Shown here: positions 10,571-22,231 of the stretch, one piece after another | Position numbering within the stretch: position 1 is the stretch's first letter | How the letters are laid out: every line of letters starts with the position of its first letter | Assembly: GCA_009731375.1 (NCBI GenBank) | Contig: BJOX01000358.1 | Coordinates: forward strand, 150,645 to 210,682 | Source of the DNA: Paulinella micropora | Lineage: Eukaryota > Cercozoa > Imbricatea > Euglyphida | Reading direction: 5' to 3' | Length of the DNA: 60,038 nt | Program-made: the position numbers and the translations under genes | Notes under the pieces: generated by a model | Told to the model about the DNA's origin: nothing | Seen by the model: the letters and a program-made list of their open reading frames with translations, nothing else | Database searches by the model: none

Positions 10571-12004
10571 TTGAAGCAACAAGAAGAAGAGGACATGAAG
10601 GAACTCTTACTTCACTTCGCAAATGAGGAGAGGCTACCTCCCAACACCATGCCTGGGGTTACAACGTCGCATTCTGTACCCCCGGCTTCTCCCGCCGCCT
10701 CATCATCGTCATCTGAATCTTCTGCATCCGTCGCAACCGAAAGACTTGCCCAACCACTAGCCGCCTCTTCATCATTGTCCTCAAGTCCTGGCGCCACTCC
10801 GATGGAAGAGCTCGTAGAAACAGCAACAGGAGCCGATCACCCCGACAGGCCAACAAGTCCCGCTTCCGTGCGATCCGGCTCTACGCGTTTCTCGTCCAGC
10901 TACGACCCAGAAGACCCGCTTCCTTCTGCGTTCGGAGTGGTCAACCCGCACCAGGACTTCATCAACGATCCAACCTGCAGGCCACAATTGGACGAGAATG
11001 ATTTTCAAACGAAACTCAATGTTTTCGTTTACATCCAACGCCTGTACCGGAAAATAGGTGAGCCCCAAGGCTTCCCGGTCCCACCTCTACATTGGCCACC
11101 GGAGTGGAGGGTGGACGCCCCAAAGTCTTATGTATTCCCAAGGGAAGACCCCTGGTATCCTAACGCAAAGCTTATTCCCCTAAAGCCCAAACTCGAGTGG
11201 CTTGCTGAGGAAGACCTCACGCCTGTTGGCCGTGGGGGCAAAAAGCTTTCCGGAGATCCTTGGCATGTTCCCCCAACCCGTTGTTCAAAGAAGATTCCCC
11301 CGGACTTGCGAAACCCGGAGTCCCTCCTCGAATCATCTGAGTCCCACCCCATCTTCCCGGACGCACCCAGCTTTTACGCAGGACATGTCCATCACGCATT
11401 CAACCATGCTAAGTACGCAGAGATGGACTGCTGGTCTATCAGGTTTCGTTTCAACATTTTGCCGGCCGGATGGCAGAGTGGAACTCCCAACTTTTGCAAC
11501 TCTTGCGTCCTTTATCAGCACAACGGTATGTTACCCATTGGTTTGCCTGCATGTCCCCCTCGACCTACATTTTTCTGTGAGTTCTGCGACAAAGAGGAGA
11601 CAAAGAAGCACAAACTCAAGGCATGTAGTGGTTGCTCATGGGTTAAGTACTGCAACCAACAGTGTCAAGTCGGCGATTATGCTGCCCACTACCGTTTCTG
11701 TTACTACGCAAGAACCCCAGCCAACGCCGATCTTCGCGACCCAATTGCGAAGGATGTGCTCCCCGGATGTGGAATTGGTAGCGTTAACTACCGATTCGCT
11801 CTGTTCGCCTATCAGCGTTTGCTCCGATACGAAATAATACCAACCGGATACAATCCCTTCGCATTGCTGCGAAACGCCCGCTGTCCATTCAAGCTGAGAA
11901 AGTTCGTGGTATGTTTCGGCGTCTTGCCGGTTTTCCTACTTATGACCCCGTTAAGGCCAATCGTATCATTCTACAAGGAAACATTGACCTTAACGAGCGT
12001 ATAA
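10571..12004 (+). CDS. MYND zinc-finger region of Copia family B
   Basis: This 477-codon frame is in phase with the end of Gag and separated from it only by a stop, so it was probably part of one Gag-Pol protein. It begins with an acidic, Ser/Pro-rich stretch. Near residues 330-375 it carries a MYND-type zinc finger: FFCEFC, then KACSGC, then KYCNQQCQVGDYAAHYRFC. This gives the full set of seven Cys and one His. MYND fingers elsewhere bind short proline-containing motifs in partner proteins, often chromatin regulators. In this element the role is unknown. A frameshift near 11900 moves the reading to the next frame before the protease. From 11658 the sequence belongs to the first unit of the triplication. 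Confidence 0.8.
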   Translation: MKQQEEEDMKELLLHFANEERLPPNTMPGVTTSHSVPPASPAASSSSSESSASVATERLAQPLAASSSLSSSPGATPMEELVETATGADHPDRPTSPASVRSGSTRFSSSYDPEDPLPSAFGVVNPHQDFINDPTCRPQLDENDFQTKLNVFVYIQRLYRKIGEPQGFPVPPLHWPPEWRVDAPKSYVFPREDPWYPNAKLIPLKPKLEWLAEEDLTPVGRGGKKLSGDPWHVPPTRCSKKIPPDLRNPESLLESSESHPIFPDAPSFYAGHVHHAFNHAKYAEMDCWSIRFRFNILPAGWQSGTPNFCNSCVLYQHNGMLPIGLPACPPRPTFFCEFCDKEETKKHKLKACSGCSWVKYCNQQCQVGDYAAHYRFCYYARTPANADLRDPIAKDVLPGCGIGSVNYRFALFAYQRLLRYEIIPTGYNPFALLRNARCPFKLRKFVVCFGVLPVFLLMTPLRPIVSFYKETLTLTSV

Positions 12005-12049
12005 GACAGGACCCATTTCGTTTGATCAAGCCCTTTACCCTCGTGAGCT

Positions 12050-12628
12050 ATGATCCCGACCAACAAGCAGTCGACAGCAAGGCAGTGCGAGCCCATTGCT
12101 AAAGACCCTCAATGTCTTTACGCACTTACTCCCACTGTCCACACCGTTTTCGACACAGGCACGAACCGTACCATCGTCAATCCCAATTCTTCAATCGCCA
12201 ACGTTTCTGCTGGCCCAACCGCTCATCGGTCCGGTATCTCACCAGAGACGATAAAGATTAGGAAAAAGGCTACGTTCCATTGGCAAACGGTACCTGGCCA
12301 GGGAGAAGCTTCCAGTTTTCTTCTTCCCGACTCCTTGGTGGTGGATCAGACGCCCTACTCTTTGGTATCTCCCGGCATCCTAGATAACAAACATGGCCAC
12401 GCAACTATCTTTCAAAACAACCAAGCATTTGTTTTGCACCACCCCATAGTGATAGAACCCGCAATGATCAAGATAAGAGGCAGGATGATGCCAAACCTGC
12501 TATATCGATCCGACACACCTGACGATATCCCCCTTGAACCCTATCGCCGGTTTTTCCCATCTGCCACAAACAACACAAGGCCGTTGTCAACTTCTCTCTC
12601 AACCCGAGAGCAACTGAGGGAACTATGA
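12050..12628 (+). pseudogene. Protease region of Copia family B (unit 1)
   Basis: The frame contains the aspartic protease active site VFDTGTNRTIVN (D-T-G) near residue 35, followed by the Copia pre-integrase stretch (HGHATIFQNNQAFVLHHP) and the end of the protease-integrase linker (GRMMPNLLYR). The protease would cut the Gag-Pol precursor. It is reached from the MYND frame only by frameshifting near 11900 and 12050. The same frame recurs at 15089 and 17938 in units 2 and 3. Confidence 0.8.
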
Positions 12629-13580
12629 CAGCATTGGAGGCACACAGGCTCAGTGGTCATGGCATGGAAGGACCCATGGAGCAAATCTCATATGCTCTCA
12701 ACCGAAAAATTAGTGACCCCCTTTGGCGTCGCAAATTAGCACATCTTTGCCACTCATGCTCCCTAGCTTCCCCAAAGAAGCTGCCCTTCTACGTGGACAA
12801 TGAATCCCTCGATACCCAGTTCAAACTTTTTGAGGCATTCTGCGTGGACTTTAAGTCCAAGTCCCAACTTTCACTCCAAGGGAACCGGTACATCCTACTG
12901 GTAAAGGAAGTGAAAGCTCGTTTTTCTTTCAAGCTTTATTTCCCTACCCGAGAGGCTCAACTTTATGTACCGTGGGTGATCAAAGTGTTTGCCTTCTTCC
13001 AACGCCAGACCGGCGTGAAGATCAAACAGATCAGGCTTGACGGTGAGTTTATTGCATCTACGTTTGTTGAGCACTGTAACAACAAAGGCATCATCATTTG
13101 AAACACACCACCCCTGGTGAGCCACGTTCCAATTCCGGTGCCGAACGAGACTTTCAAACAGGCACACGACGGGCACAGGCAATAATGATAAATGCAAAGT
13201 TCCCATTCGCTTTGTGGGAAGAGGCAGAACGAGCAGAACATGCTATCCGTATGATCACTCCAAGCCCAAACAAACCGTTCAAAGGCAAATCCCCGTATGA
13301 GATAAGACTCAAACGCGTTTTTTCCCTTGATTTCCTCCGTCCGGTTGGTTGCCTCGCCTTTGTTCGATTTCAGAAAGCACAACAACGTCCCATGGCAAAA
13401 CCAGGTGTCCTCACCAGCTTCAACATTTTTCGCCGAACTTACCGGGTTTTGCTACACGGTGCACGAAAAATAATAGAGGCTCGCAACATAAAGTTTGACG
13501 TCTGGCAGAGAGGCTACAACGCCAGAGTTCTGCAACGTCCTTGGGAGTTTGATGGCCCACCAATCCGATCCAATTGGTAG
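12625..13580 (+). pseudogene. Integrase of Copia family B (unit 1), one frameshift
   Basis: Two overlapping frames together make an integrase. The first (12625-13101) has the zinc-binding His pair (EAHRLSGH) and Cys pair (LCHSC), then two catalytic aspartates in FCVDFKS and IRLDGEF. It stops at a TGA at 13099. The second (13098-13580) has the catalytic glutamate in NSGAERDFQT and the Copia landmarks PYEIRLKR and FLRPVGCLAFV. Integrase inserts the cDNA into chromosomes. All three units share the same break, so it predates the amplification. Confidence 0.82.
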
Positions 13581-14696
13581 AAAAGGTACACAGTCCGGAA
13601 ACGGATCACGTCGTCCAACCGTCACCTCCGTCGCCACCTTCCGATCCAATGGAGGACTCCGACGACGAAGATAACGGCCATGAACCTTTTCCGTTCTCGC
13701 ACGACCGACCCCAGCCTCCTCAACCACCGCCTGCTCCACCACAACTCGGTCCCCCGCCTCCCGTCGAAGTTCAGACGAATGCACGCGTTCAACGCCCCGC
13801 CTCGCATTCTCAGCTTTACCTACATGGAGCTGCTAGGCCCCTAGTCAGTCGTTCGCTGCGTTTTGCTGCAAGTTCCATTGGCTCGAGACTCGCCGCTTCC
13901 CATCGGCTAGGCCCACCTTTGCTCTCACATGCATCCTCACTCGCACCACGAGACATAAACAGCTCCATTTCATCATCCAACATCATATCATCACCCAGAG
14001 AGAGAAAGCAAACACCATCAGAACACAGGACCCACTCTGGTCGTCTTGCCCTTGATGGATCTCTGCTTTCCTCTGATGAATGCGATGTTGAACCTGTTGC
14101 TGTTCACCTTGGAGTCAGTAGTTCTACCCTTGCTGACATGTACAAACCACACGAAAACGATGAACCATTTTGTTTCTTTACTCGTGCACTACACATCCCC
14201 AAAAAAGACATACATCTTTTCCCTGAGGTAGTTGCAGCACGTAAAAGAGAAATAGAGGGTTTGTTCAAAGCTGGTTGTTTTCTTTGGGTATCTTGAGCTA
14301 CCGCCTATCGTGCCAACATCAAACCAATCCACACTGGATTTGTTGATGCTGTCAAGATAGACGAAGCTAGCTACAGGTCAGCAGAAATATAAGAGTAGAC
14401 TTGTTGTGTTCGGCAATCTAATGTCCCCGTACAAACATTACTCGCCTTACGATAAATCTGCTCCTGTCTGTTCCCACATTGCATTACTTACCGTTCTTTC
14501 ACTTTCAGCTGCCCTTAATCTTGACTTCGATCTTATCGATTTTACTCAAGCTTACAGTCAAGCTGACATGATAGACTCAGTTTTCGCCATTCCCCCTGAC
14601 GACTTCGAGGATTTTCGTAATCCAGAACGTCCAGATGACGACATTTTGGAACTCCTAAAAGCCCTTTATGGATCACCCCAAGCTGGCAGACGCTGG
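13574..14696 (+). pseudogene. Integrase-RT linker and N-terminal RT of Copia family B (unit 1), truncated
   Basis: A Pro/Ser-rich, acidic linker (13574-14100) leads into RT sequence. Stops near 14295 and 14391 break the frame. From 14406 the palm motif DFTQAYSQADM (first catalytic Asp region) and LLKALYGSPQAGRRW are clear. The unit ends just after that motif and jumps back into MYND sequence, so the catalytic DD motif and RNase H are missing from this copy. Confidence 0.82.
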
Positions 14697-17545
14697 AACA
14701 GTGTCAAGTCGGCGATTATGCTGCCCACTACCGTTTCTGTTACTACGCAAGAACCCCAGCCAACGCCGATCTTCGCGACCCAATTGCGAAGGATGTGCTC
14801 CCCGGATGTGGAATTGGTAGCGTTAACTACCGATTCGCTCTGTTCGCCTATCAGCGTTTGCTCCGATACGAAATAATACCAACCGGATACAATCCCTTCG
14901 CATTGCTGCGAAACGCCCGCTGTCCATTCAAGCTGAGAAAGTTCGTGGTATGTTTCGGCGTCTTGCCGGTTTTCCTACTTATGACCCCGTTAAGGCCAAT
15001 CGTATCATTCTACAAGGAAACATTGACCTTAACGAGCGTATAAGACAGGACCCATTTCGTTTGATCAAGCCCTTTACCCTCGTGAGCTATGATCCCGACC
15101 AACAAGCAGTCGACAGCAAGGCAGTGCGAGCCCATTGCTAAAGACCCTCAATGTCTTTACGCACTTACTCCCACTGTCCACACCGTTTTCGACACAGGCA
15201 CGAACCGTACCATCGTCAATCCCAATTCTTCAATCGCCAACGTTTCTGCTGGCCCAACCGCTCATCGGTCCGGTATCTCACCAGAGACGATAAAGATTAG
15301 GAAAAAGGCTACGTTCCATTGGCAAACGGTACCTGGCCAGGGAGAAGCTTCCAGTTTTTTTCTTCCCGACTCCTTGGTGGTGGATCAGACGCCCTACTCT
15401 TTGGTATCTCCCGGCATCCTAGATAACAAACATGGCCACGCAACTATCTTTCAAAACAACCAAGCATTTGTTTTGCACCACCCCATAGTGATAGAACCCG
15501 CAATGATCAAGATAAGAGGCAGGATGATGCCAAACCTGCTATATCGATCCGACACACCTGACGATATCCCCCTTGACCCTTATCGCCGGTTTTTCCCATC
15601 TGCCACAAACAACACAAGGCCCAAAGAAGCTGCCCTTCTACGTGGACAATGAATCCCTCGATACCCAGTTCAAACTTTTTGAGGCATTCTGCGTGGACTT
15701 TAAGTCCAAGTCCCAACTTTCACTCCAAGGGAACCGGTACATCCTACTGGTAAAGGAAGTGAAAGCTCGTTTTTCTTTCAAGCTTTATTTCCCTACCCGA
15801 GAGGCTCAACTTTATGTACCGTGGGTGATCAAAGTGTTTGCCTTCTTCCAACGCCAGACCGGCGTGAAGATCAAACAGATCAGGCTTGACGGTGAGTTTA
15901 TTGCATCTACGTTTGTTGAGCACTGTAACAACAAAGGCATCATCATTTGAAACACACCACCCCTGGTGAGCCACGTTCCAATTCCGGTGCCGAACGAGAC
16001 TTTCAAACAGGCACACGACGGGCACAGGCAATAATGATAAATGCAAAGTTCCCATTCGCTTTGTGGGAAGAGGCAGAACGAGCAGAACATGCTATCCGTA
16101 TGATCACTCCAAGCCCAAACAAACCGTTCAAAGGCAAATCCCCGTATGAGATAAGACTCAAACGCGTTTTTTCCCTTGATTTCCTCCGTCCGGTTGGTTG
16201 CCTCGCCTTTGTTCGATTTCAGAAAGCACAACAACGTCCCATGGCAAAACCAGGTGTCCTCACCAGCTTCAACATTTTTCGCCGAACTTACCGGGTTTTG
16301 CTACACGGTGCACGAAAAATAATAGAGGCTCGCAACATAAAGTTTGACGTCTGGCAGAGAGGCTACAACGCCAGAGTTCTGCAACGTCCTTGGGAGTTTG
16401 ATGGCCCACCAATCCGATCCAATTGGTAGAAAAGGTACACAGTCCGGAAACGGATCACGTCGTCCAACCGTCACCTCCGTCGCCACCTTCCGATCCAATG
16501 GAGGACTCCGACGACGAAGATAACGGCCATGAACCTTTTCCGTTCTCGCACGACCGACCCCAGCCTCCTCAACCACCGCCTGCTCCACCACAACTCGGTC
16601 CCCCGCCTCCCGTCGAAGTTCAGACGAATGCACGCGTTCAACGCCCCGCCTCGCATTCTCAGCTTTACCTACATGGAGCTGCTAGGCCCCTAGTCAGTCG
16701 TTCGCTGCGTTTTGCTGCAAGTTCCATTGGCTCGAGACTCGCCGCTTCCCATCGGCTAGGCCCACCTTTGCTCTCACATGCATCCTCACTCGCACCACGA
16801 GACATAAACAGCTCCATTTCATCATCCAACATCATATCATCACCCAGAGAGAGAAAGCAAACACCATCAGAACACAGGACCCACTCTGGTCGTCTTGCCC
16901 TTGATGGATCTCTGCTTTCCTCTGATGAATGCGATGTTGAACCTGTTGCTGTTCACCTTGGAGTCAGTAGTTCTACCCTTGCTGACATGTACAAACCACA
17001 CGAAAACGATGAACCATTTTGTTTCTTTACTCGTGCACTACACATCCCCAAAAAAGACATACATCTTTTCCCTGAGGTAGTTGCAGCACGTAAAAGAGAA
17101 ATAGAGGGTTTGTTCAAAGCTGGTTGTTTTCTTTGGGTATCTTGAGCTACCGCCTATCGTGCCAACATCAAACCAATCCACACTGGATTTGTTGATGCTG
17201 TCAAGATAGACGAAGCTAGCTACAGGTCAGCAGAAATATAAGAGTAGACTTGTTGTGTTCGGCAATCTAATGTCCCCGTACAAACATTACTCGCCTTACG
17301 ATAAATCTGCTCCTGTCTGTTCCCACATTGCATTACTTACCGTTCTTTCACTTTCAGCTGCCCTTAATCTTGACTTCGATCTTATCGATTTTACTCAAGC
17401 TTACAGTCAAGCTGACATGATAGACTCAGTTTTCGCCATTCCCCCTGACGACTTCGAGGATTTTCGTAATCCAGAACGTCCAGATGACGACATTTTGGAA
17501 CTCCTAAAAGCCCTTTATGGATCACCCCAAGCTGGCAGACGCTGG
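14697..17545 (+). pseudogene. Unit 2 of the Copia B triplication
   Basis: This is a second copy of the MYND end, protease, integrase and N-terminal RT. Relative to unit 1, 190 bp are missing at the joint caaggcc/caaagaag (near 15622), which removes the His/Cys zinc-binding part of integrase and fuses the protease linker to the integrase core. The integrase core frames are at 15573-15950 and 15947-16429, the linker at 16423-17145 and RT at 17255-17545. All stops and frameshifts of unit 1 are shared. It ends with the same RT-to-MYND joint. Confidence 0.88.
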
Positions 17546-20293
17546 AACAGTGTCAAGTCGGCGATTATGCTGCCCACTACCGTTTCTGTTACTACGCAAG
17601 AACCCCAGCCAACGCCGATCTTCGCGACCCAATTGCGAAGGATGTGCTCCCCGGATGTGGAATTGGTAGCGTTAACTACCGATTCGCTCTGTTCGCCTAT
17701 CAGCGTTTGCTCCGATACGAAATAATACCAACCGGATACAATCCCTTCGCATTGCTGCGAAACGCCCGCTGTCCATTCAAGCTGAGAAAGTTCGTGGTAT
17801 GTTTCGGCGTCTTGCCGGTTTTCCTACTTATGACCCCGTTAAGGCCAATCGTATCATTCTACAAGGAAACATTGACCTTAACGAGCGTATAAGACAGGAC
17901 CCATTTCGTTTGATCAAGCCCTTTACCCTCGTGAGCTATGATCCCGACCAACAAGCAGTCGACAGCAAGGCAGTGCGAGCCCATTGCTAAAGACCCTCAA
18001 TGTCTTTACGCACTTACTCCCACTGTCCACACCGTTTTCGACACAGGCACGAACCGTACCATCGTCAATCCCAATTCTTCAATCGCCAACGTTTCTGCTG
18101 GCCCAACCGCTCATCGGTCCGGTATCTCACCAGAGACGATAAAGATTAGGAAAAAGGCTACGTTCCATTGGCAAACGGTACCTGGCCAGGGAGAAGCTTC
18201 CAGTTTTCTTCTTCCCGACTCCTTGGTGGTGGATCAGACGCCCTACTCTTTGGTATCTCCCGGCATCCTAGATAACAAACATGGCCACGCAACTATCTTT
18301 CAAAACAACCAAGCATTTGTTTTGCACCACCCCATAGTGATAGAACCCGCAATGATCAAGATAAGAGGCAGGATGATGCCAAACCTGCTATATCGATCCG
18401 ACACACCTGACGATATCCCCCTTGAACCCTATCGCCGGTTTTTCCCATCTGCCACAAACAACACAAGGCCGTTGTCAACTTCTCTCTCAACCCGAGAGCA
18501 ACTGAGGGAACTATGACAGCATTGGAGGCACACAGGCTCAGTGGTCATGGCATGGAAGGACCCATGGAGCAAATCTCATATGCTCTCAACCGAAAAATTA
18601 GTGACCCCCTTTGGCGTCGCAAATTAGCACATCTCTGCCACTCATGCTCCCTAGCTTCCCCAAAGAAGCTGCCCTTCTACGTGGACAATGAATCCCTCGA
18701 TACCCAGTTCAAACTTTTTGAGGCATTCTGCGTGGACTTTAAGTCCAAGTCCCAACTTTCACTCCAAGGGAACCGGTACATCCTACTGGTAAAGGAAGTG
18801 AAAGCTCGTTTTTCTTTCAAGCTTTATTTCCCTACCCGAGAGGCTCAACTTTATGTACCGTGGGTGATCAAAGTGTTTGCCTTCTTCCAACGCCAGACCG
18901 GCGTGAAGATCAAACAGATCAGGCTTGACGGTGAGTTTATTGCATCTACGTTTGTTGAGCACTGTAACAACAAAGGCATCATCATTTGAAACACACCACC
19001 CCTGGTGAGCCACGTTCCAATTCCGGTGCCGAACGAGACTTTCAAACAGGCACACGACGGGCACAGGCAATAATGATAAATGCAAAGTTCCCATTCGCTT
19101 TGTGGGAAGAGGCAGAACGAGCAGAACATGCTATCCGTATGATCACTCCAAGCCCAAACAAACCGTTCAAAGGCAAATCCCCGTATGAGATAAGACTCAA
19201 ACGCGTTTTTTCCCTTGATTTCCTCCGTCCGGTTGGTTGCCTCGCCTTTGTTCGATTTCAGAAAGCACAACAACGTCCCATGGCAAAACCAGGTGTCCTC
19301 ACCAGCTTCAACATTTTTCGCCGAACTTACCGGGTTTTGCTACACGGTGCACGAAAAATAATAGAGGCTCGCAACATAAAGTTTGACGTCTGGCAGAGAG
19401 GCTACAACGCCAGAGTTCTGCAACGTCCTTGGGAGTTTGATGGCCCACCAATCCGATCCAATTGGTAGAAAAGGTACACAGTCCGGAAACGGATCACGTC
19501 GTCCAACCGTCACCTCCGTCGCCACCTTCCGATCCAATGGAGGACTCCGACGACGAAGATAACGGCCATGAACCTTTTCCGTTCTCGCACGACCGACCCC
19601 AGCCTCCTCAACCACCGCCTGCTCCACCACAACTCGGTCCCCCGCCTCCCGTCGAAGTTCAGACGAATGCACGCGTTCAACGCCCCGCCTCGCATTCTCA
19701 GCTTTACCTACATGGAGCTGCTAGGCCCCTAGTCAGTCGTTCGCTGCGTTTTGCTGCAAGTTCCATTGGCTCGAGACTCGCCGCTTCCCATCGGCTAGGC
19801 CCACCTTTGCTCTCACATGCATCCTCACTCGCACCACGAGACATAAACAGCTCCATTTCATCATCCAACATCATATCATCACCCAGAGAGAGAAAGCAAA
19901 CACCATCAGAACACAGGACCCACTCTGGTCGTCTTGCCCTTGATGGATCTCTGCTTTCCTCTGATGAATGCGATGTTGAACCTGTTGCTGTTCACCTTGG
20001 AGTCAGTAGTTCTACCCTTGCTGACATGTACAAACCACACGAAAACGATGAACCATTTTGTTTCTTTACTCGTGCACTACACATCCCCAAAAAAGACATA
20101 CATCTTTTCCCTGAGGTAGTTGCAGCACGTAAAAGAGAAATAGAGGGTTTGTTCAAAGCTGGTTGTTTTCTTTGGGTATCTTGAGCTACCGCCTATCGTG
20201 CCAACATCAAACCAATCCACACTGGATTTGTTGATGCTGTCAAGATAGACGAAGCTAGCTACAGGTCAGCAGAAATATAAGAGTAGACTTGTT
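17546..20293 (+). pseudogene. Unit 3 of the Copia B triplication (protease, integrase, linker)
   Basis: Full-length third copy: protease frame 17938-18516, integrase 18513-18989 and 18986-19468, linker 19462-20184. It lacks the deletion of unit 2 and differs from unit 1 by a single T/C near 18634 that I could see. Only this unit continues into complete RT and RNase H. Confidence 0.88.
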
Positions 20294-21202
20294 GTGTTCG
20301 GCAATCTAATGTCCCCGTACAAACATTACTCGCCTTACGATAAATCTGCTCCTGTCTGTTCCCACATTGCATTACTTACCGTTCTTTCACTTTCAGCTGC
20401 CCTTAATCTTGACTTCGATCTTATCGATTTTACTCAAGCTTACAGTCAAGCTGACATGATAGACTCAGTTTTCGCCATTCCCCCTGACGACTTCGAGGAT
20501 TTTCGTAATCCAGAACGTCCAGATGACGACATTTTGGAACTCCTAAAAGCCCTTTATGGATCACCCCAAGCTGGCAGACGCTGGCGCGACAAGGTTGTTC
20601 GTAAGCTCCGCAAGCTTGGGTATACTCAATCAACCATAGAGGCTTGCATGTTCTTCTCAAAGAACAGTTCCAAAACGTTCCCACCTCCGTTCTTAAAGGA
20701 CCCCAAGACCTTGCCTTGGATCCTTTTATTACGTACCGATGACGTTCTCGCTTTCTACCAACACCAAACCCAAGTAGAGGTTTTACGCAAACGACTTACG
20801 GAAGAGAAATTGGCCTTCACGGTCCACTCTCGGACGAAAATCTTTTGCGGCCTCCAATTCAAACGGACCCCCAAGGGTTTACTCGTCCATCAACGTTCAT
20901 ATACGCGCCTACTCGAAGACCACTGTTTTGCACAGGCAAATCCAGTCCCTACACCAGCCACAGCTATAGAACCTACCCCCGCGTCCAATGACGCACATCT
21001 ACGCAAATGGACTCTACCAACTCTTGTGGGAGAATTCACTTTGCTTTCAACCCAAACACGCCCGGACATATCTTTAAATTTGCTACAAACAACCTATCTG
21101 TTTACTCACATCACGAACCCAACACAGCATACAGCATGGCAGCCCGTATGTTACGTTATTTCCGTAATGCTGAAAGAGGTTTGTTTTTCCCGTATAGCGT
21201 AG
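20294..21202 (+). pseudogene. Reverse transcriptase of Copia family B (complete palm)
   Basis: This frame carries RT past the end of the tandem unit. The motifs in order are DFTQAYSQADM, LLKALYGSPQAGRRW, the catalytic site WILLLRTDDVLAFY, and the thumb-region phrase KIFCGLQFKR. Copia RTs normally have Y-V-D-D at the catalytic site; this copy reads R-T-D-D, keeping both aspartates. The frame ends by a shift near 21050-21200, where RNase H is read in the next frame. RT copies element RNA into cDNA inside the particle. Confidence 0.85.
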
Positions 21203-21809
21203 ACATGTCCAGGCTCCGTCTATCTCATTGGGCTGACGCGACGTTAGACTGTTGCAAGTTCACCAAACGCTCACGTAGCGGTGACCTCCACGAGCTCACC
21301 GCTCCTTTGCATTGGGAGAGCAAGCGCCAGTCTACCGTTGCGACATCAACCCAAATCTCAGAAACAATGGCTATGTCCAACACTGCACGCACAGCCATTG
21401 CCTTACAACATCTACTCATCACAGAGCTACAGGTTCCCATCGCCCTACCTACCCCGCTTATGGCCGACAACCGCGGCGCAATCAGTTCATCAACGAACGG
21501 CATGGGTAGCCCGCGCGCCCGTCATCTTGACCTCCGGCATCACTATATCGTTGAAACCGTGCGTGAAGGACGCCTACCCCGCGATACATCAAGACGACCG
21601 AAAACCGCGCCGACATCTTCACGAAGGCCCTCCCCGCGCCCGCCCATCGATCATTCAACGACCAGCTTACCGTCCCGCTTGAGCAGTTCATGTTGCCAGA
21701 TGAAGACGCGGCCCCGCGCATCCCTCGCTTGGACACCGTCATGCCGGAGCTCGGCCGATTTACTGAAAAGCGCCCCAGACGAAAGACATTGCAGCGCAAA
21801 GACAATTGA
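21007..21809 (+). pseudogene. RNase H and C terminus of Copia family B
   Basis: RNase H motifs appear in order: SHWADATLDCC (first Asp), TSTQISETMAM (Glu), MADNRGAI (Asp) and ARHLDLRHHYIVE. A frameshift near 21575 then moves the frame to the typical Copia end IKTTENRADIFTKALPAP, which runs to a TGA at 21807-21809. The last ~60 residues are basic and acidic tail without a domain. Confidence 0.83.
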
Positions 21810-22231
21810 CTGCCTTCTACGATTAACGATTTAAGTGGACGCAAAAAGTCAAATCAGTAAACGGGCACTTTGAATTTGAGCTAATAGTAATTCGGCTTGA
21901 ATTAGTTAAAGCAATCGCAATTGATAATTCTAACTTTCTGCAAGTTCGACTGCAGCAATCCTCAGCAGTCTAAATATAACTTGGGACAATCATCCGACTC
22001 GCTCTATAGCGTATCCCTGTTAATTCCTGATATGTCAGAATAGAGTATGAATTATTTATTCATTTCACACTCATATTTCATGCACACTAATGTTAAACTT
22101 CATATCATAATTACGCTTTCCCCTTAATGAACATACTAATACATGACTTATTTTATTTCATCCGTATCTCTTGCGCCACCGCAAATGTTCATTCTTTATA
22201 TTCGCATACGGATATATTGTCCGGGGGGGAG
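21810..22231 (+). mobile_element. 3' non-coding region and polypurine tract of Copia family B
   Basis: AT-rich sequence with no gene follows the stop codon. The run ggggggga at about 22223-22230 directly precedes the 3' LTR and fits the polypurine tract that primes plus-strand cDNA synthesis. Confidence 0.75.

Larger units (their letters stand above)
11658..20584 (+). repeat. Three-unit tandem repeat inside Copia family B
   Basis: Unit 1 is 11658-14696 (3039 bp), unit 2 is 14697-17545 (2849 bp) and unit 3 is 17546-20584 (3039 bp). Each runs from the middle of the MYND finger (aacagtgtcaagtcggcg) to the RT sequence agctggcagacgctgg. The joint ctgg/aacag is identical at both internal junctions. 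Unit 2 differs by a 190-bp deletion. By eye the units differ by only three or four substitutions. Confidence 0.92.
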
